A stretch of DNA of 64,000 nt from Agromyces sp. S2-1-8 (GCF_021129215.1 NZ_JAJOLP010000001.1:2108001-2172000), one strand, 5' to 3'; shown: positions 1-10,676, counted from the stretch's first letter. The notes: generated by a model not told the origin, from the sequence alone. Program-made: numbers and translations.

Positions 1-1371
1 GACGGTGACGGTCGGCCCGGGGTTGCGGAAACGCTCGACCTGGATGCCGTACGGCAGCGCCACGTCGCTCGAGGGGTTCGCCCGGCGCAGCCACTTGGCC
101 TCGGGCTGGGCGCCCTGGTTCGAGCCCCGGCCCTCCCAGAACTGGTCGTCGGCGATGTCGAAGGTCCAATTCGTGAACGCGGGGTCGCCGAAGTCGACGG
201 CCTTGATGTCGAAGCGGTCGGATGCCTCGTCGTCGAGGTAGACGGCGACCGCCCAGTCGCGGTAGAGGTCCTCGGCCGAGCGGAGCTCGGCGCCCGTCTC
301 GCCGTTGAAGGCGTCGATGGCGGCCTGCACGCCCTCCATGCCGTCGGCCGGGTTCTCGAAGATGAGCTTGATCAGCAGGTCGCCGCCCTCGCCGTCGTAT
401 TCGAGATCGGGTTCGTAGGTTCCGTCGCCGTTGCCGCCGGCCTGCTCCCACAGGTACTGGAAGAAGGTGTACGCGGCGCCGTAGTTCTCGAGGCCGCCGC
501 CCCATCTGGTCAACGACGTCTCGGCGTAGAACACCTGGTGGTAGGTGAGGTGCGAGCCTCCGACGTCGTAGCCGTTGAGGAACACCGCGAAGTCGGCGAG
601 GCCCTCGTCGACCCAGGAGAGTTCCCCGGGATCGCTGTAGTTGTGCAGCAGGTGCTCCAACTCGTGCGCGATGACGCCCTCGTAGAGGGTCGGCTGGTCG
701 TTGTCGGGGTCGTCGTCGTTCCACTCCGAGTCGGCGGGGCCGACCCGGTTCGCCCAGTCGTACGCGTCGATCACGATGGCGTTCATGCCCGACGAGTCGA
801 TGAACTCGGGGGCGAAGTACCCGGCGGTGTACGTGGTCTCCGTGCAGTCGTAGTACTGGGTGTCCTGCACGTTGTAGACCACCATGACGAGCGAGTCGCT
901 CGCGGGCTCGTCGGGGTCGGCCGCGTCCATGGGCCCGAAGTGCTCCTCGTCGACGGCGACGATCTGGTTCGAGAGCTCGGCGCCCATGTAGTCGATCTGC
1001 GCCTGCGTGAGCGTGTAGTCGGCGACGTCGGCGTCGGCGCACGGCACGAACTCGTCGTCGGGGGTGGGGTCGAAGGCGGGGTCGAGGCTGTCGACGCCGG
1101 TCGGCGCGCTGCCGTCGAGCGGCGTGCCCACGGGCACGTAGATGTACACGGGGGTGTCGTCGGGCGTCGTGCCCGCGTAGACCCGGGTGAAGTCCTGGTC
1201 GTAGGTGCCGCCGGCCTCGCTGTCGTTGATCGGCAGCGTGATCGTCGGTTCGCCCGGAAGGTTCAGGTGGTCGTCGGCCTGGGCCGGCAGGGCGGATGCC
1301 GCGACGAAGGCCGCGGCGGCGACGGCGATGCTCGTGGCGGCGCCGACCGCCCTTGATGGTGCTCGGAGCAC
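1..1371 (-). CDS. Secreted zinc metalloprotease (HExxH), C-terminus outside window
   Basis: Reading the minus strand from a GTG at 1371 gives a signal peptide of about 32 residues (hydrophobic run rich in Ala/Val, ending ALPAQA before DDHL), then a mature protein that stays open to the window edge (457 codons seen). Near residue 235 there is HELEHLLH, followed about 15 residues later by WVDEGLADF. This spacing of HExxH plus a downstream Glu is that of gluzincin peptidases such as the M30/hyicolysin and M6-like secreted enzymes. The protein is therefore probably an exported zinc peptidase; its substrate is unknown. Start choice: GTG fits the signal peptide and has a GAGAGAAA purine stretch about 10 bases upstream; an out-of-frame ATG lies at 1384. 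Family assignment is inferred from the motif, not from a search. Confidence 0.75.
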   Translation of the reverse strand, partial: MLRAPSRAVGAATSIAVAAAAFVAASALPAQADDHLNLPGEPTITLPINDSEAGGTYDQDFTRVYAGTTPDDTPVYIYVPVGTPLDGSAPTGVDSLDPAFDPTPDDEFVPCADADVADYTLTQAQIDYMGAELSNQIVAVDEEHFGPMDAADPDEPASDSLVMVVYNVQDTQYYDCTETTYTAGYFAPEFIDSSGMNAIVIDAYDWANRVGPADSEWNDDDPDNDQPTLYEGVIAHELEHLLHNYSDPGELSWVDEGLADFAVFLNGYDVGGSHLTYHQVFYAETSLTRWGGGLENYGAAYTFFQYLWEQAGGNGDGTYEPDLEYDGEGGDLLIKLIFENPADGMEGVQAAIDAFNGETGAELRSAEDLYRDWAVAVYLDDEASDRFDIKAVDFGDPAFTNWTFDIADDQFWEGRGSNQGAQPEAKWLRRANPSSDVALPYGIQVERFRNPGPTVTV

Positions 1372-1615
1372 GGCGGTGTCCCATTTCTCTCGTGGACCCG
1401 TGGCGCCGGACGGTCTGCCCTTCGTCGCGCGGGACCGATCTGTTCGGAGTCCGCGTCGTCGCGGCCTCCGTGATGAACCCGGCCAGTACAGCACCTCGGA
1501 ATTCTCATCGGAAGGGGCTTGCACACCCGCCCGTGATGCGCAGTACCGCGTCGCCACCCGCCGATCGGGAGTGCGGGCGACGCTTCGCGGCCAGGCCCGG
1601 GCCTACGCTGGTGGC

Positions 1616-2488
1616 ATGGTGGACGGCGAGGTCGTGATGGATGACGAACGGAGCGACGGCGAGGCATCCGGCGGTGACCTGGGGGTCGCCGTCGCGCAGT
1701 TCGCACCTGTTGCGGATGTCGCGGCGAATCTCGACACGATCGAGGGGCTCGCCCGCACGGCGGTGGCGCGCGGCGCGCGGCTCGTCGTGCTCCCCGAGTA
1801 CTCGATGTTCTTCACCGCCGAGCTCGGCCAGGAGATGGCCGATGCCTCCGAGCCGATCGACGGCGCCTTCGCGGGCGCGCTCGGCGCGCTCGCGGGCGAC
1901 CTCGGCGTGCACCTCGTCGCGGGCATGCTCGAGCAGGCCTCCGACCCCGAGCGCTTCTCGAACACGCTCGTCGCGTTCGACGACGACGGGCGGCTCGTGG
2001 CGGCGTATCGCAAGCAGCACCTCTACGACGCGTTCGGGCAGCGGGAGTCCGACCGGGTGGTCGCGGGGGCGGTCGACGCACCCGAGATCTTCACCGTCGA
2101 CGGCGTGCCGGTGGGGATGCAGACCTGCTACGACCTGCGATTCCCCGAGGTCACGCGCACGATCGTCGACGCCGGGGCCGAACTCGTGCTCGTGCCGGCC
2201 GAGTGGGTGCGCGGCCCGCTGAAGGAGCACCACTGGCGCACGCTCGCGACCGCGCGCGCGATCGAGAACACCGTGTACCTCGCCGCCGCCGACCAGACGC
2301 CGCCCGTCGCGGTCGGCAACAGCTTCGTCATCGACCCCATGGGCACCGAGCTCGCGGGCCTCGGCGAGCAGGCCGGCGTCGCGGTCGCCTGGGTGTCGCG
2401 CGAGCGCGTCGCCGCCGTCAGGCGGGTGAACCCGGCGCTCGCGCTGCGCCGGTACGCGGTCGTGCCCCGCTCAGCCGCGACCGAGTGA
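1616..2488 (+). CDS. Carbon-nitrogen hydrolase (nitrilase/omega-amidase-like)
   Basis: 290-residue member of the nitrilase superfamily. The catalytic Glu-Lys-Cys triad is visible: E61 in LPEYSMFF, K133 in YRKQHLYD and C171 in QTCYDLRFPE. The NFSVI-like segment SFVIDPMG follows near the C-terminus. Such enzymes hydrolyse amides or omega-amidated keto acids in the cytosol. The stop overlaps the 3' end of a convergent aminotransferase; omega-amidases (Nit2 type) act on the keto acids that glutamine/methionine transaminases make, so the pair may work together, although that link is inference. The frame is open further upstream, but ATG 1616 follows the divergent intergenic region and matches the family length. 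An N-terminal tail of about 20 acidic residues precedes the fold. Confidence 0.85.
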   Translation: MVDGEVVMDDERSDGEASGGDLGVAVAQFAPVADVAANLDTIEGLARTAVARGARLVVLPEYSMFFTAELGQEMADASEPIDGAFAGALGALAGDLGVHLVAGMLEQASDPERFSNTLVAFDDDGRLVAAYRKQHLYDAFGQRESDRVVAGAVDAPEIFTVDGVPVGMQTCYDLRFPEVTRTIVDAGAELVLVPAEWVRGPLKEHHWRTLATARAIENTVYLAAADQTPPVAVGNSFVIDPMGTELAGLGEQAGVAVAWVSRERVAAVRRVNPALALRRYAVVPRSAATE

Positions 2489-3691
2489 GGCGAGACGCGC
2501 GGAGGCCTCCTCGAGCACGGGCATGCGCTTGCAGAACGCGAAGCGCACGAGGCTGCGATACGCGTCATGGCGGTCGGGGTGCACGAACGCCGACACGGGC
2601 ACCCCGACGACGCCCGCTCGCCCCGGCAGCTCGCGGCAGAGCCGCGCCGCGTCCGAGTGGCCGAGCGGCGAGGCATCCGCGACGACGAAGTAGCCCGCCT
2701 GCGGGGGCGAGACCGCGAACCCGGCCGACTCGAGGCCCGCGGCGAGCAGGTCGCGCTTCGCGGCGAGCGCCGCCGCGGCGCCGGCGAAGAACTCGTCGGG
2801 CAGGTCGAGCCCGGTCGCGATCGCCGGCTGGAACGGCGCCCCGTTCACGTAGGTCAGGAACTGCTTCACCGCGAGCACGGCGCTCACGAGCGGTGCGGGT
2901 GCGCTGAGCCAGCCGATCTTCCACCCTGTCGTCGAGAACGTCTTGCCGCCCGACGAGACCGAGATCGTGCGCTCGCGGGCACCGGGGAACGTCGCGATCG
3001 GGCGGTGCGGCGCGTCGAAGACGAGGTGCTCGTACACCTCGTCGGTCACGATGAGCACGTCGTGGAGCTCCGCGAGGCGCACGATCTCGGCGAGCACGTC
3101 GTCGTCGAACACGGCCCCCGTCGGGTTGTGCGGCGAGTTGACGATGATCATGCGAGTCCGGTCGGTGATCGCGCGGGCGAGCGAGTCGAGATCGGGCCGC
3201 CAGCCGGGGAATGTGAGCGGCACCGTGCGGTGCACGCCGCCCGCGCGCGCGATGAGCGCGGCATACGCGTCGTAGTACGGCTCGAAGGTCACGACCTCGT
3301 CGCCGGTGTCGACGAACGCGAGGATCGTCGCGGCGAGCGCCTCGGTCGCGCCAGCGGTCACGAGCACCTCGGACGCCGCGTCGAGCTCGATCCCGTACCA
3401 CCGGGACCAGTGGCGCGCGATCGCCTCGCGCAGCACCGGCATGCCGATGCCGGGCGGGTACTGGTTGAGCCCGGCCGCGATCGCATCGCGGGCCGCGTCG
3501 AGCACGGCGGCCGGGCCGTCCTCGTCGGGGAACCCCTGGCCCAGGTTGATGGCCCCGGTGCGTGCGGCGAGGGCGCTCATCTCGGCGAAGATCGTGGTGG
3601 CGATCGCACCGTCGGCGCCGAGCAGGCCCGCCCCGGCCGCCGTGCGCTGCCACGGGCTGAGACCGGCGGTCACGGGGGAGAAGTCGCTCAT
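2471..3691 (-). CDS. PLP-dependent class I/II aminotransferase
   Basis: About 406 residues. The PLP lysine lies near residue 250 in SSGGKTFSTTGWKIGW. Other fold-type I landmarks are NLGQGFPD, the NSPHNPTG loop, TDEVYEHLVFD (Asp to the pyridine N) and the C-terminal RFAFCKRMPVLEEA arginine. This pattern resembles the kynurenine/glutamine/methionine aminotransferase group (YbdL, KAT-like). It probably interconverts amino acids and keto acids in the cytosol. A GTG at 3697 is in frame two codons upstream and is an equally possible start. The 3' end overlaps the convergent nitrilase gene by 18 bases, a layout compatible with a transaminase/omega-amidase pair. Confidence 0.88.
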   Translation of the reverse strand: MSDFSPVTAGLSPWQRTAAGAGLLGADGAIATTIFAEMSALAARTGAINLGQGFPDEDGPAAVLDAARDAIAAGLNQYPPGIGMPVLREAIARHWSRWYGIELDAASEVLVTAGATEALAATILAFVDTGDEVVTFEPYYDAYAALIARAGGVHRTVPLTFPGWRPDLDSLARAITDRTRMIIVNSPHNPTGAVFDDDVLAEIVRLAELHDVLIVTDEVYEHLVFDAPHRPIATFPGARERTISVSSGGKTFSTTGWKIGWLSAPAPLVSAVLAVKQFLTYVNGAPFQPAIATGLDLPDEFFAGAAAALAAKRDLLAAGLESAGFAVSPPQAGYFVVADASPLGHSDAARLCRELPGRAGVVGVPVSAFVHPDRHDAYRSLVRFAFCKRMPVLEEASARLASLGRG

Positions 3692-3868
3692 CTTCACACC
3701 GTACGCGAGGCTCGGGCCGGTACGCTGGCGCCGGGCCCTCGGGTCGCCCGGGCCCGGGGCGGACCACTGCCGGATGAATCACTGCTCGCTGATAGCCGAG
3801 ACATAGACTCCGCAAATCCCCCGCACAGGCTGCCGCGGGATGCTGGCATCGCTTTGGAAGGAGCAGAC

Positions 3869-5647
<1,779 letters not shown>

Positions 5648-5685
5648 CCCAGAACGGCACGGATGCCTCGGCCCGAGGCCACGCG

Positions 5686-5717
5686 ACGGGGCCGGATCGG
5701 ATTCGATCCGGCCCCGT
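5686..5717 (+). terminator. Terminator hairpin after htrA-like gene
   Basis: Perfect 14-bp inverted repeat (5686-5699 with 5704-5717) around a GATT loop, GC-rich and without a long T run, 39 bases after the protease stop. Confidence 0.75.
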
Positions 5718-5784
5718 TCGGCGTCGCCCGGCGCGGCGCCCGCCGCGAGGCGTCGCCTGTTAGGCTCGATCGACCCGAGCACGA

Positions 5785-6849
5785 ATGAGGAACATGCCCG
5801 AGCACCACCCCGAGACGGCACCGTCGTCGCTCGTCGGCGTGTCGTACGTCATGCCCGTGCTGAACGACGCCACCCACGTTCGGGCCGCCGTCGAATCGAT
5901 CCTCGCGCAGGACTATCCGGGCCCGGTCGAGGTGCTCATCGCCCTCGGCCCGTCGATCGACGGCACGGCCGAGCTCGTCGGAGACCTCGCATCGCGCGAC
6001 GACCGGGTGCGCGTGCTCGAGAACGTGGTGGGCTCGACCCCCGCGGGGCTCAACATCGGCATCCGCGCCGCGCAGTACCCCGTGGTCGTCCGGGTCGATT
6101 CCCACTCCATGCTGCCCGTCGACTACGCGCGCATCGCCGTCGAGACGCTCGAGCGCACGGGGGCCGACAACGTCGGCGGCATCATGGACGCGCGTGGCGA
6201 GACCCCCTTCGAACGAGCGGTCGCGCTGGCCTACACGACCAAGGTCGGGCTGGGCGGTTCGGCGTTCCACGTCGGCGGGGTCGAGGGCCCGGCCGAGACG
6301 GTGTACCTCGGCGTCTTCCGACGGTCGGCGCTCGAGCGGGTCGGGCTCTTCGACGAGTCGATCAAGCGCGGCCAGGACTGGGAGCTGAACCGTCGCCTGC
6401 GCGAGACCGGCGGCACCGTGTGGTTCACCCCCGAGCTCGCGGTGACGTACCGACCGCGCTCGAGCCTCGACCGGCTCGCGCGGCAGATGTTCTCGACGGG
6501 CCTCTGGCGGGGCGAGCTCGCCCGCCGTTTCCCGGCATCGAACGGCCTCCGCTACTTCGTTCCGCCGGCGATGGTCGTCGGCGTGACCATCGGCCTCCTG
6601 CTCGGCATCGGCGGGCTCGTGCAGCTCGCCGTGGGGGCCGCGCCGTGGCTGCTCCTCGGCTTCGCCGCACCGCTCGTGTACCTGGCCTTCGTCGTGGCGG
6701 CGACGATCGCCGAGGCCCGCGGCCGGGGTGCGGGCACTGCCGGCTGGTTTCTCGTAGTGTTGCCGTGCATACATGTCACGTGGGGCATCGGCTTCGTGCT
6801 CGGCTACCTGTCGCTGACGAGCAACATCGCACGGCACACGGGAAGGTGA
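5785..6849 (+). CDS. Family 2 glycosyltransferase (ExoA-like), membrane-bound
   Basis: 354 residues. The N-terminus YVMPVLNDATHVRAAVESIL is the nucleotide-binding start of a GT-A fold; RVDSHSML carries the Asp-X-His version of the metal motif found in succinoglycan ExoA-like enzymes, and RGQDWELNRRLRE is the acceptor-side (Q/E)DWE motif. Three or four hydrophobic segments lie at residues 250-350. It probably adds a sugar to a lipid-linked surface polymer at the inner membrane face. Start uncertain: ATG 5794 has GAGGA just upstream. The next gene starts 8 bases after the stop, so the two are co-transcribed. Confidence 0.87.
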   Translation: MRNMPEHHPETAPSSLVGVSYVMPVLNDATHVRAAVESILAQDYPGPVEVLIALGPSIDGTAELVGDLASRDDRVRVLENVVGSTPAGLNIGIRAAQYPVVVRVDSHSMLPVDYARIAVETLERTGADNVGGIMDARGETPFERAVALAYTTKVGLGGSAFHVGGVEGPAETVYLGVFRRSALERVGLFDESIKRGQDWELNRRLRETGGTVWFTPELAVTYRPRSSLDRLARQMFSTGLWRGELARRFPASNGLRYFVPPAMVVGVTIGLLLGIGGLVQLAVGAAPWLLLGFAAPLVYLAFVVAATIAEARGRGAGTAGWFLVVLPCIHVTWGIGFVLGYLSLTSNIARHTGR

Positions 6850-6856
6850 GCACGGG

Positions 6857-7669
6857 ATGACTGACGCCCGACCGGTGACGACCAGGCCGGCGAACATCGC
6901 AGAGCTGCGCGCCGTCGCGCAGCCGCCTGAGGTGCGCGGCCGCCGCAACGCCGAGCACTGGACCGCTTCGCTGTACCTCCGCCGGTTCTCGATCTACCTC
7001 ACGTGGGCGCTGCTGAAGACCAGGATCTCGGCGAACGGCGTGACCGGGCTCATGATCCTCGTCGGCTGGTCGACGGCCGCCGCGCTCCTCATCCCGGGCG
7101 TCTGGGGCGCGCTCCTCGCGGTCGTGCTCGGGCAGCTGCAGATGCTCGTCGACTGCTGCGACGGCGAGGTCGCGCGCTGGCGGCGCACGTCGTCGCCCGC
7201 GGGCGTGTTCCTCGACAAGGTGGGCCACTACACGACGGAGGCGCTCATCCCGATCGCGCTCGGCATCCGCGCGGCCGCGTACCCGCTCGAGTTCCCCGAG
7301 GACTTCCTGTGGACCACGATCGGTGCGATGCTCGCGCTCGTGATCGTGCTCAACAAGGCGCTCAACGACATGGTGCACGTCGCCCGCGCGAACGCCGGGC
7401 TGCCGAAGCTCGCCGACACGCACGGCGAGACGGCGCCCCGCGGCGGACTCGTCGCGAAGCTGCGCAGGGCGGCGAGGTTCGTGCCGTTCCACCGCCTCTA
7501 CCACTCGGTCGAGCTCACGCTCATCGCGTTCGCGGCGGCAGTCGTCGGGCTCTTCGCCGGCCAGCCCCTCGTCGACCGCATCGTCGTCGCGGCGTTGCTG
7601 CCGCTCGCCGTGCTCGCGGTGATCGGCCACTTCGTCGCGATCATGGCGAGCCGTCGTGTCCGGTCCTGA
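6857..7669 (+). CDS. CDP-alcohol phosphatidyltransferase family, His-substituted active site
   Basis: 270 residues with about six membrane segments. The family signature is present as D99-x2-D102-G103-x2-A106-R107-x8-G116-x3-D120-x3-H124. In well-studied members the last position is a fourth Asp, proposed as the catalytic base; here it is His. Family members transfer a phosphoalcohol from a CDP-alcohol to an acceptor and release CMP. Placed between two glycosyltransferases and near a TagF-like gene, it more likely modifies or primes a cell-surface polymer than makes a bulk phospholipid; that role is inferred. The next gene overlaps its last 14 bases. Confidence 0.85.
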   Translation: MTDARPVTTRPANIAELRAVAQPPEVRGRRNAEHWTASLYLRRFSIYLTWALLKTRISANGVTGLMILVGWSTAAALLIPGVWGALLAVVLGQLQMLVDCCDGEVARWRRTSSPAGVFLDKVGHYTTEALIPIALGIRAAAYPLEFPEDFLWTTIGAMLALVIVLNKALNDMVHVARANAGLPKLADTHGETAPRGGLVAKLRRAARFVPFHRLYHSVELTLIAFAAAVVGLFAGQPLVDRIVVAALLPLAVLAVIGHFVAIMASRRVRS

Positions 7670-8576
7670 CGTTCCGCTCCCGCCCGCGGCGGGCGCAGGC
7701 ACCGCGACCGTCGGCGTCGTCGTGCTCACGATGGGCAAGCGGCCCGACGACCTCGCCCGCGGCATCCGCAGCGTGCTCGACCAGCGCGGCGTGGAGGTCG
7801 ACGTCGTCGTGGTCGGCAACGGCTGGGACCCGGCGACCGCCGACCCGTCGCTGCCGGCCGGGGTGAAGACCCGGCACCTTCCCGAGAACCTCGGCATCCC
7901 CGCGGGTCGCAACGCCGGCGTGCCGCTCGTCGCGGGCGAGGCGCTCTTCTTCCTCGACGACGATGCGTCCCTGCCGAGCGACACGTTCCTCGCCGACGGC
8001 TGCCGTCTGCTCGCCGAGCGACCCGAGCTCGGGCTCATCCAGCCCCGGGTCGTCGACCCGACCGGTCTCGCCTCTCCGCGCCGCTGGATACCCCGGATCC
8101 GGAAGGGCGACCCGGCGCACTCGAGCCCGGTCTTCTCGTGCTGGGAGGGCGCGGTGCTCATGCCCCGCGCGGTCTTCGACGCGACGGGCGGCTGGGCCGA
8201 CCCGTTCTTCTACGCGCACGAGGGCATCGAGCTCGCGTGGCGCGTGTGGGACACCGGGCACATCGCCTGGTACGAGGGCGGCCTCGAGGCCGCTCACCCG
8301 GTGATCGATCCGGCCCGGCACTCGTACTACTACCGGCTCAACGCCCGCAACCGGGTCTGGCTCGCGCGACGCAACCTGCCCGCGGTGCTCGTGCCGTTCT
8401 ACGTCGGCTCGTGGACGGCGATCCAGGTGCTGCGCTGGGCGCGGCGGCCCGCTGCGCTGGGCGCCTGGTTCGGCGGGTGGCGAGCCGGGTGGCGGGAGTC
8501 GCCCGGCGAGCGACGGCCGATCTCCTGGCGCACCGTCTGGCGGATGACTCGCGCAGGGCGCCCGCCCGTCGTCTGA
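7656..8576 (+). CDS. Family 2 glycosyltransferase
   Basis: 306 residues, no clear transmembrane helices except a weak hydrophobic stretch near the C-terminus. GT-A features: VGVVVLTMGKRPDDL at the N-terminus, a FLDDDASLP metal-binding motif, and HEGIELAWRVW as the ED-like acceptor motif. It starts with GTG 7656 inside the end of the CDP-alcohol transferase gene, so translation is coupled. It is probably the second glycosyltransferase of the surface polymer pathway; donor sugar and linkage cannot be read from the sequence. Confidence 0.86.
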   Translation: MSGPDVPLPPAAGAGTATVGVVVLTMGKRPDDLARGIRSVLDQRGVEVDVVVVGNGWDPATADPSLPAGVKTRHLPENLGIPAGRNAGVPLVAGEALFFLDDDASLPSDTFLADGCRLLAERPELGLIQPRVVDPTGLASPRRWIPRIRKGDPAHSSPVFSCWEGAVLMPRAVFDATGGWADPFFYAHEGIELAWRVWDTGHIAWYEGGLEAAHPVIDPARHSYYYRLNARNRVWLARRNLPAVLVPFYVGSWTAIQVLRWARRPAALGAWFGGWRAGWRESPGERRPISWRTVWRMTRAGRPPVV

Positions 8577-8593
8577 GGCCGTTCTCCGGCCCC

Positions 8594-8728
8594 GGTGGTC
8601 GAGTAGCGTGGCGTCGCAGTCTCGATGTCTCGATGTCTCGCTGTCTCGCTGTCTCGCTGTCTCGCTGTCTCGCAGTCTCGCTGTCTCGCTGGTCGTTGGC
8701 GCCGCCGCAGGCGACGTATCGAGACCCA
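8594..8728 (+). repeat. REP-like palindromic element split by an octamer tandem array
   Basis: The outer parts GGTGGTCGAGTAGCG (8594 onward) and CGTATCGAGACC (8715 to about 8727) match the two arms of the short GGTCGAGTAGC...GTATCGAGACC palindromes common in Microbacteriaceae intergenic DNA. Between them, 8617-8688 holds nine tandem 8-base units of the form (C/A)(A/T)GTCTCG, mostly CTGTCTCG. Other REP-like copies are at 10677-10788. Confidence 0.7.
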
Positions 8729-8731
8729 GAT

Positions 8732-8909
8732 GCAGGACGATCCGTCGAGCCGGCTCTTCATGCACGGTGCCCGCCGAACAGTCCTGCAGCTTGCCACCGG
8801 TGCCGCCGCGCGGACGACCGCAGCTGCCGCGTCGACTCGACGAACGCAGGACGATCGGGTCGGCAGGCGCCCAACGCGGGGTGCCGACCGCAGAGTCCTG
8901 CAACTTGCC
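8732..8909 (+). repeat. Two diverged hairpin-ended repeats
   Basis: Copy A (8732-8797) and copy B (8846-8909) both begin GCAGGACGATC and end AGTCCTGCA(G/A)CTTGCC, with a shared GGTGCC inside. The ends GCAGGAC and GTCCTGC are inverted, so each copy could fold as a long hairpin. The middles have diverged strongly. Confidence 0.6.
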
Positions 8910-9354
8910 GCACCCGACGCCGCCGCCACTCTGTGGATGACCCGCTCATCGCACGCCTTCCGGCGGACCCACAGCGACGGCGGAGTGGTGGAGAGTGCGT
9001 CGACGGGTGCGAGGCGGGCCGACCTCGACGCCAACCAGTTCAGCCCGACCCGCACCGGCTCTGTCTCTGCCGAGCGTACTGAGCACACGGTGACCCTCGA
9101 GGCGGTGTTGTCGGCGGAGTATCGGTTCGGCGATTCGGGGTGGCGGCCCGATCTCGGGCGTTCTCGCGGTCGCGGGGTACCAGGTCGCTCGCGAGTGAGG
9201 TCGACACGGTGCTCACGATCGGTGCTTGCAAGGCGAACCCCTCGGGTCCGGGCTGTTGAGACTGACCACCGGCCGCCGTAACGATCGGCTCTCGGTCTCG
9301 GCCGCGCATCCGCCACGAGGCATCCGCCCAGCCGGGGCTCGCTACCCTTGGACG

Positions 9355-10665
9355 GTGGGATTGAGGAAAGACGCGCGTCGCGCCGTGAAGCTCGCGAAAG
9401 ACATCATGTGGTCGCGGCGGGCGCAGCGGTCGCTCAAGGCGAAGCTCGCCGACCGGCCGCCGCTCGAGCCGCACCGCTACCGCGTCGGCGTGTACTTCGC
9501 CGACGGCAAGGTCAACCTCTACCAGCTGCGCCAGTGGTACGCCCCGCTCGCCGAGCTCGCCGAGACGCATCCGGTGCTGATCCTCAGCCGAGCCTCGGGC
9601 GCGGCGCTGAAGCTCCTCGACGAGTCGCCGCTGCCGGTCGCGTACGTGCGTCGCGTCGCCGACCTCGAGCGGGTCATCCATGAGCAGGACCTGCACGTCA
9701 TCCTCTACGTGAACCAGAACGCGAAGAACTTCCAGATGATGCGCTACGGGCGCCGCTGGCACGTGTTCATCAACCACGGCGAGTCCGACAAGATGTACAT
9801 GACCACGAACCAGTTCAAGGCGTACGACTACGCCCTGATCGCGGGCGACGCGGCTCGCGCGCGGCTCGACAAGGTGCTGTGGGACTACGACTTCGACAAG
9901 CGGGCGATCCCCATCGGGCGCCCGCAGGCCGACCACTACCTCGACGGCAGCCCGTTGCCGTACACGCCCGACGAGCGCGAGGTCGTGCTCTACGCGCCGA
10001 CCTGGGAGGGCGACCGCGCGGCCGCCGCATACGGCTCGATCGCGTCGCACGGCGTCACCCTCGTCGAGGGCTTGCTCGCCACCGGGCGGCACCGGGTCAT
10101 CTACCGCCCGCACCCGCGTTCGGGAGTGCTCGACGAGCAGTACGCCGCCGCGAACAAGCGCATCATCGCCGCGCTCGAGCAGGCGAACGCCGCCGACCCC
10201 ACCGCGCAGCACGTGTTCGACGACGGGCCGAAGCTCGGCTGGCAGCTCGCGGCCGCCGACGTCGCGATCGTCGACATCTCGGCGATGGTCTACGACCGCC
10301 TCGCCGCCGGAAAGCCGCTGCTCATCACGCGCCCGGCGAACCCGGCCGCGCAGATCGACACGGGCGGCTACCTGCAGGCGTGCGAGTGGCTCGACGCCGG
10401 GGATGCCTCGGCCATGGTCGAACGCGTCGACGAGGTGGCGCACGACGAGCAGGCGCTCGAGCGCCTGAAGTTCTGGGTCGAACGCTACTTCGGCGACACG
10501 ACGCCGGGGGTGACGACCGCCAGGTTCCATGCGGCGATCGACCACCTGATGGCCGAGTGGGAGCGCTTCGCGGCGCTGCACGCCGCTGACGGAGAGGTCG
10601 ACGATCACGACGTCGAGGGCGAGGCGGCCGAATCGGGCGCGGGCGACGAGGCCGAGCTCGGGTGA
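9355..10665 (+). CDS. CDP-glycerol glycerophosphotransferase-like (TagF-type) protein
   Basis: 436 residues from GTG 9355; the frame is open further upstream but only through repeat-rich DNA. Motifs of the Glyphos_transf family are present: FINHGESDK, then VLYAPTWEGD near residue 215, VIYRPHPRSG, and DISAMVYDRLAAGKPLLITRP near the C-terminal third. In teichoic-acid systems such proteins polymerise or attach alditol phosphates from CDP-alcohols on the cytoplasmic side of the membrane. With two glycosyltransferases and a CDP-alcohol enzyme just upstream, a role in a phosphate-containing wall polymer is likely. The C-terminal 20 residues are acidic and probably disordered. Confidence 0.85.
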   Translation: MGLRKDARRAVKLAKDIMWSRRAQRSLKAKLADRPPLEPHRYRVGVYFADGKVNLYQLRQWYAPLAELAETHPVLILSRASGAALKLLDESPLPVAYVRRVADLERVIHEQDLHVILYVNQNAKNFQMMRYGRRWHVFINHGESDKMYMTTNQFKAYDYALIAGDAARARLDKVLWDYDFDKRAIPIGRPQADHYLDGSPLPYTPDEREVVLYAPTWEGDRAAAAYGSIASHGVTLVEGLLATGRHRVIYRPHPRSGVLDEQYAAANKRIIAALEQANAADPTAQHVFDDGPKLGWQLAAADVAIVDISAMVYDRLAAGKPLLITRPANPAAQIDTGGYLQACEWLDAGDASAMVERVDEVAHDEQALERLKFWVERYFGDTTPGVTTARFHAAIDHLMAEWERFAALHAADGEVDDHDVEGEAAESGAGDEAELG

Positions 10666-10676
10666 CACCCTGCTCG

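Larger units (their letters stand above)
8577..9354 (+). other. Repeat-rich intergenic region without a convincing gene
   Basis: This 778-base stretch has open frames on both strands, but they lack family motifs and are Ser/Arg-rich products of repeats. It holds an REP-like element split by an octamer array, two diverged hairpin-ended repeats (separate entries), and from about 8910 to 9354 nothing recognisable apart from one copy of the recurring CGAGGCATCC motif at 9316. Confidence 0.6.

Noticed and set aside
8617-8688. Octamer array considered as a CRISPR or coding repeat
   Set aside because: Units are contiguous without spacers and no cas genes are near. A translated Ser/Arg repeat has no start or gene context.
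8625-9281. Long frames in the 8.6-9.3 kb gap as a possible gene
   Set aside because: They translate repeats, have no family features and no ribosome-binding site.
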